From contig PXBO01000015.1 of assembly GCA_003566885.1 (NCBI GenBank), forward strand, positions 1 to 46,366: a DNA stretch of 46,366 nt, written 5' to 3'. The notes under the pieces are model-generated. The model ran no database searches, had not been told where the DNA came from, and worked only from the letters and a program-made list of their open reading frames with translations. A program made the translations under genes and the position numbers. This document shows positions 1 to 9,112 of this stretch, piece by piece. This stretch comes from Opitutia bacterium (GTDB lineage Bacteria; Verrucomicrobiota; Verrucomicrobiia; Opitutales; T3Sed10-336). Each line of letters starts with the position of its first letter. Within the stretch, counting starts at the first letter, position 1.

Positions 1-231
1 CGCAGTTGCCTTGGTCTAGTTTCCTTTCTTTGTTTGAGTTCATGACGAAGCGTAGCGGAGATGGCGGAGCAAACAGGGGACTTTAACCCCATTACAACGC
101 GCCCATGCCGGGCACACACAAATCGGTAGACTCAACGAGATGGGCTGGCGCCCATCTCGCGAGTCACCTATCGACGTTGGCAGAGGAAGATAATTATCCG
201 CCTTGACGGGATAGCCAATGTAGATACCGTA
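1..231. other. Left-edge non-coding stretch
   Basis: No ORF with convincing coding character was found. The stretch carries a strong hairpin (129-165, listed separately) and is AT-richer than the bulk of the window. It resembles the tail of a gene cassette or an island edge more than a normal promoter region. No clear -35/-10 pair for the downstream toxin-antitoxin pair was recognised. Confidence 0.4.
129..165. repeat. Inverted repeat upstream of mazEF
   Basis: The arms GACTC-aa-CGAGATGGGC and GCCCATCTCG-c-GAGTC pair across a TGGC loop. This gives 10 perfect core base pairs plus a 5-bp outer stem interrupted by a small asymmetric bulge. There is no T-run, so it is not a standard terminator. 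A bulged hairpin beside a toxin-antitoxin gene pair could be an operator or a recombination (attC-like) structure. The left arm begins with GACTCAAC, which recurs downstream of mazF at 829-836. Confidence 0.5.
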
Positions 232-237
232 TTGTCC

Positions 238-480
238 ATGAAGACAAAAATATCACGTTGGGGAAACAGCTTGGCATTACGGCTTCCAAAGAAGTTGGCG
301 ACGAGCCACAATATTTTCCAGGATTCGAATGTGGAAATTATCGAACAGAAGGATGGGCTGCTTATACGTCCCTCAAGTAGAACAAGCTACGACTTGAACG
401 ACCTTCTGGACGGGGTAACGAAAGAGAACCTCCATAAAGAAGTATCGACTGGATCTTCTAGAGGCCGGGAGTCATGGTGA
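238..480 (+). CDS. mazE: MazE-like antitoxin (AbrB/SpoVT fold)
   Basis: Antitoxin of a type II toxin-antitoxin module. It should bind its own promoter through an N-terminal swapped-hairpin (AbrB/MazE) domain and neutralise MazF through its C-terminal tail. The 80-residue product opens with the family signature KISRWGNSLALRLPKKLA (about residues 3-20), followed by the 'EI..k.dgllI.P' strand and a charged C-terminal segment, as in MazE/PemI/ChpBI. An in-frame TTG lies two codons upstream at 232; the ATG at 238 is preferred because the homologous region begins there. No clear Shine-Dalgarno is visible. The stop codon overlaps the mazF start by 7 nt, so translation is probably coupled. Base composition is more AT-rich than the core genes, which suggests acquisition by transfer. 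Confidence 0.88.
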   Translation: MKTKISRWGNSLALRLPKKLATSHNIFQDSNVEIIEQKDGLLIRPSSRTSYDLNDLLDGVTKENLHKEVSTGSSRGRESW

Positions 481-809
481 GCCGCTATATCCCGGAAGAA
501 GGGGATATTGTATGGCTTGAGTTCGATCCCCAGGCGGGTCACGAACAAGCCGGGCATCGACCTGCGGTAGTGCTGTCTCGAAAAGCATACAATCGGAAGA
601 CCGGATTGGCAATATTTTGTCCTGTCACGTCGCGTGTAAAGGGCTACCCCTTCGAGGTGATTGTGAAGGGACAGAAAATTCGAGGTGCCGTCCTTTCCGA
701 CCAAGTGAAGAGTTTGGATTGGAAAGCAAGACGGGCGAAACTTATCGAGAAACTTAGTGGCGAAGCTCTTGGTGAGGTTGTTGCCAAGCTCTCGAGCATC
801 ATCCAATAA
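474..809 (+). CDS. mazF: MazF/PemK-family endoribonuclease toxin
   Basis: Predicted sequence-specific mRNA interferase, the toxin partner of the preceding gene. The 111-residue length matches MazF/ChpB/PemK. Visible family features are the N-terminal 'GDIVWLEFDPQAGHEQAGHRP' region ending in PAVVLS (residues about 11-35; the R of GHRP is the conserved catalytic arginine), the mid-protein 'FCPVTSRVKGYPFEV' strand containing the conserved T-S, and 'GAVLSDQVKSLDWKAR' (about residues 71-86). The 'GHEQ.G.RPA' and 'LSDQVKSLDW' wording is closest to the ChpB/PemK branch. The start overlaps the antitoxin stop, which is the usual antitoxin-first order. No other toxin-antitoxin gene is nearby. It appears intact, with no frameshift or truncation. 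Confidence 0.93.
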   Translation: MVSRYIPEEGDIVWLEFDPQAGHEQAGHRPAVVLSRKAYNRKTGLAIFCPVTSRVKGYPFEVIVKGQKIRGAVLSDQVKSLDWKARRAKLIEKLSGEALGEVVAKLSSIIQ

Positions 810-828
810 GGCTACCAACCAGACGCTG

Positions 829-836
829 GACTCAAC
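829..836 (+). repeat. GACTCAAC direct repeat, right copy
   Basis: An exact copy of the octamer at 129-136, precisely 700 bp downstream, so the mazEF pair lies between two direct copies. Both contain ACTCAAC, which fits the RYYYAAC half of an integron attC core. A matching GTTRRRY half in the expected place was not convincing. It may mark cassette boundaries or be chance. Confidence 0.35.
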
Positions 837-953
837 AGACGACCAGTCAGGAGAAGGAACGGCGAGAAGCCGCGCTGAGTAAGCGTACGCCATAGGCGGC
901 GGCCCGAGTTAGAATAACATGAAGGTAGTTAAAATAGTGATTGGATTAGTGGC

Positions 954-1481
954 ATGTTTATTAAACGAATTCTAAGCATTATCGTTCCGTCGGCAGTACT
1001 CTTTTCCGGCTGCAGCCAGAAAGCGGACCTGGATTTCTCCGGGGGCGCAGGGAGTCTCGACGAGTTTACGGACAGATACATTTTGGCAATTAATGCCCGT
1101 GACACAGAAGAGCAAAGATCACTAATTCATCCTTTGTCCTTCGCAAACCTAGCCGAACTCCAGGAACTGTTCATTCGGGAGGCATTGGAAAGGAGTTTTC
1201 GTCATTCAATCCCCGATGAACGCCAGGTGAATATTGAGAGCTTGGAAGCCGAACTGTTGCCATTTCATGAAATGGTTGTTTGGCCGGTCGAACCAACTCA
1301 TCAACTTGTAATCCAGTTTAATACCGGGGAATATTCAATAACAACTTTTGTTCGGTTCCTTAGAGAAGAGAACGGAAAATGGTTTAAGATCCTGCCAAGG
1401 CTAAATGAGAGCAACCTTGAACGATATAGCGATTACAGGGACAGTCTGGAATCCCAGATGGAAGCGGAAAATAACAAGTAA
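954..1481 (+). CDS. Small lipoprotein of unknown function
   Basis: A 175-residue protein with a type II signal peptide: basic MFIKR, hydrophobic ILSIIVPSAVLF, then the lipobox LFSGC with the lipidated Cys at about residue 20. It is therefore expected to be anchored to the periplasmic face of a membrane. The mature part starts with an Asp/Gly-rich linker. It continues with 'FTDRYILAINARDTEEQRSL', reminiscent of the first helix of NTF2/SnoaL-like pockets, and ends in a mixed alpha/beta region with 'EYSITTFVRFLREENGKWFKI', which also fits NTF2-like folds. The fold idea is inference from pattern only. Codon use is AT-rich, like the mazEF pair. No operon partner; a strong hairpin terminator follows at 1547-1578. 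An overlapping out-of-frame ATG at 919 would give only an 18-residue peptide. Confidence 0.7.
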   Translation: MFIKRILSIIVPSAVLFSGCSQKADLDFSGGAGSLDEFTDRYILAINARDTEEQRSLIHPLSFANLAELQELFIREALERSFRHSIPDERQVNIESLEAELLPFHEMVVWPVEPTHQLVIQFNTGEYSITTFVRFLREENGKWFKILPRLNESNLERYSDYRDSLESQMEAENNK

Positions 1482-1546
1482 GGATTAGCTGATGCGTGTA
1501 CATCGTGCAGGAAAACCGCAGATCGAATCACGAGATTGCGGACACG

Positions 1547-1578
1547 AAGAGGCCCCGGAGTCAGTTCCGGGGCCTCTT
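1547..1578. terminator. Bidirectional intrinsic terminator
   Basis: A 13-bp perfect stem (AAGAGGCCCCGGA with TCCGGGGCCTCTT) and a 6-nt loop, followed on the plus strand by further T. It lies between the convergent lipoprotein gene (ends 1481) and the minus-strand PEP-CTERM gene (ends 1617), so it can stop transcription from both sides. The U-tract is short in the minus direction. Confidence 0.8.
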
Positions 1579-1616
1579 TGCATAATACTTGTCTAACGGG
1601 CAATTTGTCGATGCAC

Positions 1617-2387
1617 TCAAACCCGGCGACGGCGGCGCAGGCACAGAACTCCGAGGAACGCCAACGCTGCAACTATAGCAGCGTAGGTGGAAGGTTCGGG
1701 AATGACCTGGGCATCCGGGAGATTGAGGGTTGGCGCCAGCAACGGATCCCCCTCTTTGCTGGTCACCCACCAATCGGGATTGGTATCAGTGCCGCTGGGG
1801 AAAGCCAGAAGAAGGGATACCATGCCATTGGTATTGCCGGTGAGCAGGTCATCAAGATTCAGACTGCCGGTATCGCTCGTCTGTTGTCCCGTTGCCGCCT
1901 GAATATTGAAGACTCCGAGTTCTTCCCAAACCGCTGTGTCAATGCTGTAGTTGCCCTCAGTCGCCGGCAGGATACCCGGAGCATTATCGTAGTTTGTCGT
2001 CAACTCGTCCCAGGCATTGACCGCAGGATCCGAGGATCCGAACACCGTCCAATCCCGCGTCCGGGTAGCGGTAGTCAGGTTTAGCGTCAGGGTGGCGTTA
2101 GTCAAAGTGGAGGGTATCAATTCGGAAGCGTCGAAGCGCAGCAGGATCACCCGCGCCCGACTATCGGTAATTGCGCGCATATTCATCGCTCCCGCCCCGC
2201 CATGCATCACGGTCGGCCCTGCGTTGCTATCGTTGGACAGGAAGGTATCCGCTCCTGCTCCGAACTCCGTGGTCAACGTGGCGCCACCGTTAAAAACAAG
2301 GCCCTGCCCATGGACGGCCTGTGAGAACGACACCCCGGCGGCAATTGTGACGAGGCAAACAAGAAGGGTGAACTTTGATCTATTCAT
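1617..2387 (-). CDS. PEP-CTERM sorted DNRLRE-like secreted protein
   Basis: A 256-residue exported protein. The start at 2387 was chosen over an upstream ATG (2465) because an AGG-type Shine-Dalgarno lies about 8 nt upstream and the signal peptide (NRSKFTLLVCLVTIAAGVSF) begins there. The mature body has the pattern of DNRLRE/CBM96-type beta-sandwiches: 'ILLRFDASELI', 'ATLTLNLTTATRTRDWTVFG' and 'WDELTTNYDNAP'. It ends with a PEP-CTERM signal: VIPEPSTYA, a hydrophobic helix, then CLRRRRRV. This signal is known to be processed by an exosortase for surface display or release, often with exopolysaccharide. No exosortase gene is in the window. The function of the mature domain is unknown; a carbohydrate-adhesion role is inference. 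A strong hairpin terminator lies just downstream. Confidence 0.85.
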   Translation of the reverse strand: MNRSKFTLLVCLVTIAAGVSFSQAVHGQGLVFNGGATLTTEFGAGADTFLSNDSNAGPTVMHGGAGAMNMRAITDSRARVILLRFDASELIPSTLTNATLTLNLTTATRTRDWTVFGSSDPAVNAWDELTTNYDNAPGILPATEGNYSIDTAVWEELGVFNIQAATGQQTSDTGSLNLDDLLTGNTNGMVSLLLAFPSGTDTNPDWWVTSKEGDPLLAPTLNLPDAQVIPEPSTYAAIVAALAFLGVLCLRRRRRV

Positions 2388-2482
2388 ACCGGTACCTGGA
2401 TTCTTGATTTTAATTGACTGACTCGAACGCTGAAATGAAATACACGGTAAGAGTAATCTATGCATTTGTTAAATCTTCCCTG

Positions 2483-2497
2483 ATCTTACAGTAAGAT
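2483..2497. promoter_or_regulatory. 15-bp perfect palindrome upstream of the PEP-CTERM gene
   Basis: ATCTTAC-A-GTAAGAT is a perfect 7-1-7 inverted repeat about 95 bp upstream of the 2387 start, in an AT-rich leader. Its size and symmetry fit a dimeric regulator operator. No regulator gene is adjacent and no second copy was noticed, so the role is inferred. Confidence 0.35.
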
Positions 2498-2528
2498 ACC
2501 GTAGTATTAAGGCTTTCATATTAATAGG

Positions 2529-2643
2529 GACAGCCGTGGCGAGCGCTTTTTTCGCTGGGCGCTAATGATCGGAAAGGCGTCCGCCACAGGCGGGATCCAT
2601 GTCACTTGATCGGAAGGGCGGACACGCCACAGGCGGATCCATC
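2529..2643. repeat. REP-like dispersed intergenic repeat, copy A
   Basis: Two related sub-units in tandem: GATCGGAAAGGCG...CCACAGGCGGGATCCATGTC at about 2567-2602, and GATCGGAAGGGCG...CCACAGGCGGATCCATCTCC at about 2610-2648. They are preceded by GGCGAGCGCTTTTTT at about 2538. The same order of blocks (GCGAGCGCTTT, ATCGG, CGCCACA, GGATC.ATGTC) recurs at 43664-43745. It lies between the gltD stop and the PEP-CTERM promoter region and has no coding capacity. Confidence 0.6.
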
Positions 2644-2697
2644 TCCCTTAAATTCTGAGCTGGATGCTGCGGCGGCGGCGGCGCGTTGCCGTTCAGG

Positions 2698-4191
2698 TTA
2701 CCCCGGGAGCTGGGTGCGGCCGACGAGAAAGCGGTCGATCTCGCGGGCGGCACCGCGGCCTTCGTTGATGGCCCAGACGACGAGGCTCTGTCCTCGGCGC
2801 ATGTCGCCGGCGGCAAAAACGCCATCCGCGCTGGTGGTGTATTTGCCGTGCTCGGCCTTAACGTTGGTACGGGCGTCCTGTTCGAGTTCCAACTGGTCGA
2901 TGATGGTTTGTTCGGGTCCAAGAAATCCCATCGCCAGAAGCACCAACTGCGCCGGGATGGTGCGGTTGCTGCCTTTGACCTCGTGCAGGCTCATGCGGCC
3001 GTTTTCGTCTTTTTTCCACTCGACCCCAACCAGTTCGATTTCCTGAAGGTTGCCTTCATCGTCGCCGATAAAGCGCTTGGCGGTCACAAGGTACTCCCGG
3101 GGATCTTCGCCGAACGCGGCTTTGGCCTCCTCCTGGCCGTAATCGAGTTTGTAGACTTTGGCCCATTCCGGCCACGGATTGTCGTCGGCTCGTGTTTCCG
3201 GAGGACGAGGCATAATCTCGAGTTGCAGGAGGGTCTTGCAGCCCTGGCGCATGGAAGTCGCCACACAATCGGTCCCGGTGTCGCCGCCGCCGATGACGAT
3301 AACGTTCTTGTCCCTGGCGGAAATGTTCTGGTGCCCTTCTTCGAAACTGTGATCGAGAAGCACCTTGGTGTTATCGTGGAGAAACTCCATGGCGAAGTGC
3401 ACGCCCTTGAGATTTCGTCCCGGCACCTCCAGATTCCGAGGCTTGGTCGCGCCACAGCACAGGAGCACGGCGTCGTTGTCCTTGCGCAACTGACGTGCGG
3501 GAATGTCGACTCCAATATTGCAGTTGGTCACGAACTTGACGCCTTCGGCCTCCATCAGGTCGACCCGCCGCTGAACCACTTCTTCCTTGTCGAGCTTCAT
3601 GTTCGGTATGCCGTACATGAGCAACCCCCCGATGCGATCGGCCCGCTCGTAAACCGTCACGCTGTGGCCGGCCTTATTGAGCTGATCGGCCGCCGCCAGT
3701 CCGGCGGGACCGGATCCCACCACGGCGATTTTGTATCCAGTGCGCTCCTCGGGCGGGGTCGGCTTGATCCAGCCCTCGCTCCAACCCCGGTCGACAATAG
3801 CCTGCTCGATGCTCTTGATAGCGACGGGCGGGTCGGTAATCCCGAGCACACAAGAGCTCTCGCAGGGCGCCGGGCAAACGCGACCGGTGAATTCCGGGAA
3901 GTTATTGGTCTTGTGCAGGCGCTCCAGGGCTTCCTCCCAAAGGTCGTTATACACAAGGTCGTTCCACTCCGGGATCAAATTGTTGATCGGACAGCCGACC
4001 GCGAGCCCCTTGATGGTGGTACCCGTATGGCAGAAAGGGACGCCGCAATCCATGCAACGGGCGCCCTGTTCGCGCAGCTTTTCCTCCGGCATCGGGTGGT
4101 GGAATTCCTTCCAATCCCTGATCCGCTCCGCAGGTTCCCTGTCGGTCGGGAGTTCGCGCTGGTAATCCAAAAATCCGGTTAGTTTTCCCAT
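2698..4191 (-). CDS. gltD: Glutamate synthase small subunit
   Basis: The NADPH-dependent small (beta) subunit of GOGAT passes electrons from NADPH via FAD and iron-sulfur clusters to the large subunit for glutamate synthesis from glutamine and 2-oxoglutarate, in the cytoplasm. The 497-residue product has N-terminal cysteine motifs CMDCGVPFC (Cys46, 49, 54), Cys67 and CPAPCESSC (Cys106, 110, 114), the ligands expected for 4Fe-4S clusters. The FAD-binding glycine motif VVGSGPAG (157-164) is followed by '[18 protein letters not shown]', and the NAD(P)H-binding motif [13 protein letters not shown] spans 297-309. The C-terminal '[19 protein letters not shown]' completes the FAD site. Length is normal. 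It follows gltB with a 57-bp gap, so the two probably form an operon. No clear Shine-Dalgarno was seen. Confidence 0.97.
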   Translation of the reverse strand: MGKLTGFLDYQRELPTDREPAERIRDWKEFHHPMPEEKLREQGARCMDCGVPFCHTGTTIKGLAVGCPINNLIPEWNDLVYNDLWEEALERLHKTNNFPEFTGRVCPAPCESSCVLGITDPPVAIKSIEQAIVDRGWSEGWIKPTPPEERTGYKIAVVGSGPAGLAAADQLNKAGHSVTVYERADRIGGLLMYGIPNMKLDKEEVVQRRVDLMEAEGVKFVTNCNIGVDIPARQLRKDNDAVLLCCGATKPRNLEVPGRNLKGVHFAMEFLHDNTKVLLDHSFEEGHQNISARDKNVIVIGGGDTGTDCVATSMRQGCKTLLQLEIMPRPPETRADDNPWPEWAKVYKLDYGQEEAKAAFGEDPREYLVTAKRFIGDDEGNLQEIELVGVEWKKDENGRMSLHEVKGSNRTIPAQLVLLAMGFLGPEQTIIDQLELEQDARTNVKAEHGKYTTSADGVFAAGDMRRGQSLVVWAINEGRGAAREIDRFLVGRTQLPG

Positions 4192-4248
4192 AGCAATCGC
4201 TTAGCTTGACGGTGGTCTTATTTAAATCGACGTATCCGCACGGCACCT

Positions 4249-7200
4249 TTAGTTGCCGCCCACACGCGTCACGTCCTGGGTGTTGGCTTCAAAGGCGGCC
4301 ATGACCGCGTCATCGCCGGAGAGGCCCGATTTGGCGACTTCCTGAAACGCGTTGAGCATGCGTTCGAAATCCTTTGGCAGGAAGCGTTTGAACTTCGGCA
4401 ACACGGATTCCCAGTTATCGAGAATCTCCTGACCGTGCCGCGAGCCGGTGTATTTCACGTACCTCTCGATCATGCCCCTGACCTCGGCGATCTCCTCCTC
4501 GTCGGATTCGATCAACTCGTAGACATTAGCCATTTGAGTGTTGCAGCGACGGGCAAAGCCGCCGTCCAGATCCAGCACGTAAGCAATGCCGCCCGACATT
4601 CCGGCGCCGAAATTGCGACCGGTCGGACCGAGAATGACCGCGCGGCCGCCGGTCATGTATTCGCATCCGTGATCCCCGATCGACTCGACCACCGCACGAA
4701 CCCCGGAATTCCGCACCAGGAAGCGCTCCCCGGCCATTCCATACAGGTAAGCCTCTCCCTCAGTGGCCCCGTAGAAAGCGACATTGCCGGCGATCATGTT
4801 TTCCTCCGGCCTGAAGGTGGCCTGGCGCGGCGGATAGACAATGATCTTGCCGCCCGAAAGTCCCTTGCCCACATAATCGTTGGCGTCGCCTTCCAGTTCC
4901 AGGGTCATTCCTCGCGGAATGAACGCGCCGAAGCTTTGACCGGCGGAACCCTCGAATTTCAGGTGGATGGTGTCCTCCGGCAAACCCTCCATTCCATACC
5001 GCCGGGTGACCTCGCTGCCCAGAATGGTGCCGACCACGCGGTTGACGTTGAGAATCGGCAGGGTCTCCCGCACCGGCTCGCCCTTTTCCAGCGCGGGTTT
5101 GCAGATGGCCAGCAGTTTCGTGATGTCGAGCGAGTGGTCCAGTCCGTGATCCTGCTCCTTCTGGCGATAGGTGCCGACGCCCGGCTTGACTTTCGGTCGA
5201 GCGAAGATCCGGGAGAAATCGAGCTGCCCGGCCTTTTGGTGCTCGGCGCTCTTGTTCATTTCCAGGCAATCGGAACGTCCCACCATTTCGTTGATGGTGC
5301 GGAATCCGAGTTCCGCCATAATCTCACGCATTTCCTGAGCGATGAAGCGCATGAAATTGACCACGTTGTTCGGGTCGCCCATGTACTTCTTTCGCAGGAC
5401 GGGGTTTTGGGTCGCGATGCCGACCGGGCAGGTGTTCTTGTGGCAGGCGCGCATCATAATGCACCCCAGCGTCACCAGTGGCGCGGTGGCGAAACCGAAC
5501 TCCTCCGCCCCCAACAGACAGGCGATCGCCACGTCGCGTCCGGTCTTCAACTGCCCATCGCATTCCAGGTAAACCCGGCTGCGCAGGTCGTTTAGCAACA
5601 GCGTCTGGTTGGTTTCGGCCAGACCCAGTTCCCAAGGGGTTCCGGCGTGGATCAGACTGGAAAGAGGCGAAGCCCCGGTGCCGCCATCATAGCCGGAAAT
5701 CAGAATGGTGTCGGCGTGCGCCTTGGCCACACCGGCCGCAATGGTGCCGACTCCCGCGAGGGAGACCAGCTTGACGGTGATGCGGGCGTCACGATTGGCG
5801 TTCTTGAGATCGTGAATCAGTTCCGCCAGGTCCTCGATGGAATAAATATCGTGGTGCGGCGGGGGCGAAATCAAACCAACCCCGGCGGTGGTCCCGCGTA
5901 CCTTGGCGATGTCCGGAAAAACCTTGTGTCCGGGCAGTTGCCCGCCCTCCCCCGGCTTGGCGCCCTGGGAGATTTTAATCTGAATTTCCCGGGCCTGATT
6001 CAGGTAGTAAATGCTGACCCCAAAACGGCCGCTGGCCACCTGTTTGATGGCGCTGTTGCGGGAGTCGCCATTGACCTCGATCACGTAACGGTCAGGATCC
6101 TCGCCGCCCTCGCCGGTATTGCTCTTGCCTCCGATGCGATTCATGGCGATGGCCAACGCCTCGTGTGCTTCTTTGGAAATGGAGCCGTAGGACATGGCTC
6201 CGGTCTTGAAGCGCTTGACGATGTCGTCCACCGGCTCGACCTCCTCGATGGGAATCGCGCTCGACGCATCGGATTTGAAGCGCATCATGCCCCGCAGGGT
6301 GAGGAGTTCGCGAGTCTGATCGTTGATGCTCTGCGAATACTCCTTGAACTTGGCGTAATCCCCTTCGCGGGTGGAGGCCTGCAGCAGGTGAATCGTCTGG
6401 GGATTAAAAAGGTGAGCCTCCCCGTTGGCCCGCCAGGCGTAAAGACCGCCCGAATCGAGCGCGCCGTCGTCCTTGGTGTCCCGGTCCGGAAAGGCTTTGC
6501 GGTGCCGGGCCGATGCCTCCCTGGCCACTTCTTCGAGACCGATGCCTTCCACTTTGGTGGAGGTCCGGGTGAAGTAGCGGTCAACAAAGGCCTTTTTCAA
6601 TCCCACGGCCTCGAAAATCTGCGCGCCGCAGTAACTCTGGACGGTGGAAATGCCCATTTTGGACATGGTTTTCACCACACCCTTCACTGCCGCCTTGTTG
6701 TAGTTCCTGACCGCGGTCTCGAAATCGTTGTCGATCATTCCCTCGTCGATCATGTCGTAGAGGGACTCGTACGCCAGGTACGGGTTGATGGCGCTGGCGC
6801 CATAACCGATGAGGCTGGCAAAGTGATGCACTTCGCGCGGCTCGCCGGATTCCAGGACCAGTGCGCAACGGGTGCGCGTTCCTTTGCGTATCAGGTGATG
6901 GTGCAGGCCGGAAACCGCCAGCAGGGCGGGAATCGGCGCGTAGTCCTCGTCCACCCCGCGATCGGAGAGTATGAGAATGTTGGCGCCGTCGGCCACCGCG
7001 TGGTCCGCGGCGCGGTAAAGCCTGTTCAGCGCCCGTTCCAATCCCACGCCCCCGGTATCCCCGGGGAAGAGAATCGGAAGCGTGACCGCCTGGAAACCCG
7101 GCCGGCTGACCCGGCGCAGACGTTCGAGATCCTCGTTGTCCAGGATCGGATTTTCCAGCTTGATCTGGCGGCAACTGGTTTCGGTCGGATTGATCAGGTT

Positions 7201-8877
7201 GGATTCCGAGCCGAGGTAAGTGACGGTTGAGGTGACGATCTCCTCGCGAATGGAGTCGATAGCCGGGTTGGTGACCTGGGCAAAGAGCTGCTTAAAGTAA
7301 TTGTAGAGCAACTGGGGCCGGTCGGAGAGCACCGCCAGCGCGGCGTCATTCCCCATGGAGCCCACCGGCTCGATGCCGGTCTTGCTCATGGGACCGACGA
7401 TCATGCGCAGTTCCTCGTAGGTGTATCCGAATGCCCGTTGCCGGCGCACCACCGTCGAATGATCCACCCCGTAAACCTCCTGCGGCGCGGGAAGGCTCTT
7501 GATATCGACGAGATGCTTGCTCAGCCACTCGCGGTAAGGGTGGGCCGATGCCAGCTCATTCTTGATTTCCTCGTCCTTGATAATCCGGCCCTGATCCATA
7601 TCCACGAAGAACATACGGCCCGGCTGAAGACGCCCTTTGACCTTGACGGATTCGGCGGGAACGTGGTCGAGCACGCCGGCTTCCGAGGCCATGATGACCA
7701 GATCGTCGTGGGTGACGTAATAGCGGGACGGACGCAATCCGTTGCGATCGAGGATGGCGCCGATGCGAAGCCCGTCGGTGAAGGCGATGGAAGCGGGTCC
7801 ATCCCACGGCTCCATCAGGCAGGCGTGGTATTCGTAAAAAGCCTTCAACTCATCACTCATACTCTCGTGATTGGCCCAGGGCTCCGGGATCATCATGAGA
7901 ATGGCGTGGTGAATGGGACGTCCGGCGAGAGTGAGGAACTCCAGCACGTTATCGAACTTGGCGGAATCGGAACCGTCCTCACGGACGATGGGAAGCAGCC
8001 TCTCCAGGTCCTCCCCGAAAAGTTCGCTGTTGAGAACGCACTGGTTGGCCAGCATCCAGTTTTCGTTTCCGCGCAAGGTGTTGATCTCGCCGTTATGCGA
8101 GACGTAGCGGAACGGCTGGGCGCGTTCCCAACTGGGAAAGGTATTGGTGGAAAAGCGGGAATGGACCAGGGCCAGAGCCGTTTTCATGGCCGGATCGCCC
8201 AGGTCCGAGAAATAGCTCTCCACCTGCATGGGGGTGAGCATCCCCTTGTAGATCAAAGTCCGGGCGCTCAGACTCGGGATATAGAAGAAGTCGCCCGTCT
8301 TTTCGTTGCCGTAACGCAAGGCCGCCGAGCAGACGCGACGGATGACGTAGAGCTTGCGTTCGAAATCCCAGTCGTTCTCAAGATCCGGGTTACGACCGAC
8401 AAACATCTGTCGAATGACCGGCTCATAGGAAACCGCGGTGGATCCCAGTTCGAAATTCCGCGTCGGCACGGTCCGCCAGCCGATGAAATCCTGGCCGCAG
8501 GCGCGGACGATTTCCTCGACCTTCTTTTCGCAGTGCCTCCTCAATTCCGGGTCGCGGGGCAGAAAAACCAGGCCCGCCCCGTAGCGGCCGGCTTCGGGGA
8601 GATTGTCGATACGGGCGCCGGGCAAAACCTTTTTGAAAAATTCGTGCGGCATCTGCATCAGGATGCCGGCCCCGTCTCCGGTATTCGGTTCGCAGCCGCA
8701 AGCGCCCCGGTGATCCAAATTGACCAGGATTTTCAACGCGTGCTGGATCAGGTCATGGGATGGGACGCCCTTGATGTGACAAACGAAGCCAATGCCGCAA
8801 GCGTCCTTCTCATGGGAAGGATCGTAAAGGCCCTGCGGTTCCGGCCAACCGGGACGTGTATGAGATTCCGTACGCAT
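4249..8877 (-). CDS. gltB: Glutamate synthase large subunit
   Basis: The large (alpha) subunit of NADPH-GOGAT hydrolyses glutamine and channels ammonia to 2-oxoglutarate. With the start at 8877 it has 1542 residues, normal for the family. Cys27 in KDACGIGF is the type II glutamine amidotransferase nucleophile, exposed after removal of a 26-residue propeptide. The central and FMN domains follow, with the '[15 protein letters not shown]' loop and '[14 protein letters not shown]'. The 3Fe-4S ligands are Cys1139, Cys1145 and Cys1150 in [12 protein letters not shown]. The C-terminal GXGXG beta-helix domain contains '[20 protein letters not shown]'. An in-frame ATG at 8970 would add 31 residues; it is disfavoured because the GATase region starts just after 8877, but neither start has a good Shine-Dalgarno. 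It is the first gene of gltBD. Confidence 0.97.
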   Translation of the reverse strand: MRTESHTRPGWPEPQGLYDPSHEKDACGIGFVCHIKGVPSHDLIQHALKILVNLDHRGACGCEPNTGDGAGILMQMPHEFFKKVLPGARIDNLPEAGRYGAGLVFLPRDPELRRHCEKKVEEIVRACGQDFIGWRTVPTRNFELGSTAVSYEPVIRQMFVGRNPDLENDWDFERKLYVIRRVCSAALRYGNEKTGDFFYIPSLSARTLIYKGMLTPMQVESYFSDLGDPAMKTALALVHSRFSTNTFPSWERAQPFRYVSHNGEINTLRGNENWMLANQCVLNSELFGEDLERLLPIVREDGSDSAKFDNVLEFLTLAGRPIHHAILMMIPEPWANHESMSDELKAFYEYHACLMEPWDGPASIAFTDGLRIGAILDRNGLRPSRYYVTHDDLVIMASEAGVLDHVPAESVKVKGRLQPGRMFFVDMDQGRIIKDEEIKNELASAHPYREWLSKHLVDIKSLPAPQEVYGVDHSTVVRRQRAFGYTYEELRMIVGPMSKTGIEPVGSMGNDAALAVLSDRPQLLYNYFKQLFAQVTNPAIDSIREEIVTSTVTYLGSESNLINPTETSCRQIKLENPILDNEDLERLRRVSRPGFQAVTLPILFPGDTGGVGLERALNRLYRAADHAVADGANILILSDRGVDEDYAPIPALLAVSGLHHHLIRKGTRTRCALVLESGEPREVHHFASLIGYGASAINPYLAYESLYDMIDEGMIDNDFETAVRNYNKAAVKGVVKTMSKMGISTVQSYCGAQIFEAVGLKKAFVDRYFTRTSTKVEGIGLEEVAREASARHRKAFPDRDTKDDGALDSGGLYAWRANGEAHLFNPQTIHLLQASTREGDYAKFKEYSQSINDQTRELLTLRGMMRFKSDASSAIPIEEVEPVDDIVKRFKTGAMSYGSISKEAHEALAIAMNRIGGKSNTGEGGEDPDRYVIEVNGDSRNSAIKQVASGRFGVSIYYLNQAREIQIKISQGAKPGEGGQLPGHKVFPDIAKVRGTTAGVGLISPPPHHDIYSIEDLAELIHDLKNANRDARITVKLVSLAGVGTIAAGVAKAHADTILISGYDGGTGASPLSSLIHAGTPWELGLAETNQTLLLNDLRSRVYLECDGQLKTGRDVAIACLLGAEEFGFATAPLVTLGCIMMRACHKNTCPVGIATQNPVLRKKYMGDPNNVVNFMRFIAQEMREIMAELGFRTINEMVGRSDCLEMNKSAEHQKAGQLDFSRIFARPKVKPGVGTYRQKEQDHGLDHSLDITKLLAICKPALEKGEPVRETLPILNVNRVVGTILGSEVTRRYGMEGLPEDTIHLKFEGSAGQSFGAFIPRGMTLELEGDANDYVGKGLSGGKIIVYPPRQATFRPEENMIAGNVAFYGATEGEAYLYGMAGERFLVRNSGVRAVVESIGDHGCEYMTGGRAVILGPTGRNFGAGMSGGIAYVLDLDGGFARRCNTQMANVYELIESDEEEIAEVRGMIERYVKYTGSRHGQEILDNWESVLPKFKRFLPKDFERMLNAFQEVAKSGLSGDDAVMAAFEANTQDVTRVGGN

Positions 8878-9112
8878 AAGGATAAGATTGGATAAAAGGG
8901 TGTCACCGGCATGCAACTGTTTTTTTTCGTCGCATGGCGCGTGCACATCAGGGTTTCCCCCAGGCAACATTCCGGGAATGAATTGGCTGGCCTTTCGGCC
9001 GGAGCCGTTTATCAGATTACAACCTGATTCGGGTTAAAGGCCACACGGTTAACGTTATACCTGCGCGCCAGAGCCCCCAACACGCGGAAATTTAAACTGG
9101 ACGATCGAACGA
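8878..9112. promoter_or_regulatory. Divergent intergenic region between gltB and the ketosynthase
   Basis: About 235 bp separate two divergent starts, so promoters for both should lie here. A small GGCC-TTTC-GGCC hairpin occurs near 8989-9000 on the gltB leader side. No convincing -35/-10 pair, riboswitch or regulator site was recognised. Confidence 0.4.

Noticed and set aside
919-975. 18-residue ORF (MKVVKIVIGLVACLLNEF) overlapping the lipoprotein start
   Set aside because: It resembles a lipoprotein signal but stops at once; no evidence for translation or for a frameshift, since the 954 frame has its own lipobox.
2686-4182. 498-residue plus-strand ORF opposite gltD
   Set aside because: It is antisense to a clear GltD with intact cofactor motifs; GC-rich DNA gives long mirror ORFs.
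5647-7230. 527-residue plus-strand ORF, and others at 4435-5595 and 7438-8895
   Set aside because: All lie antisense within gltB, have low-complexity composition and no domain pattern.
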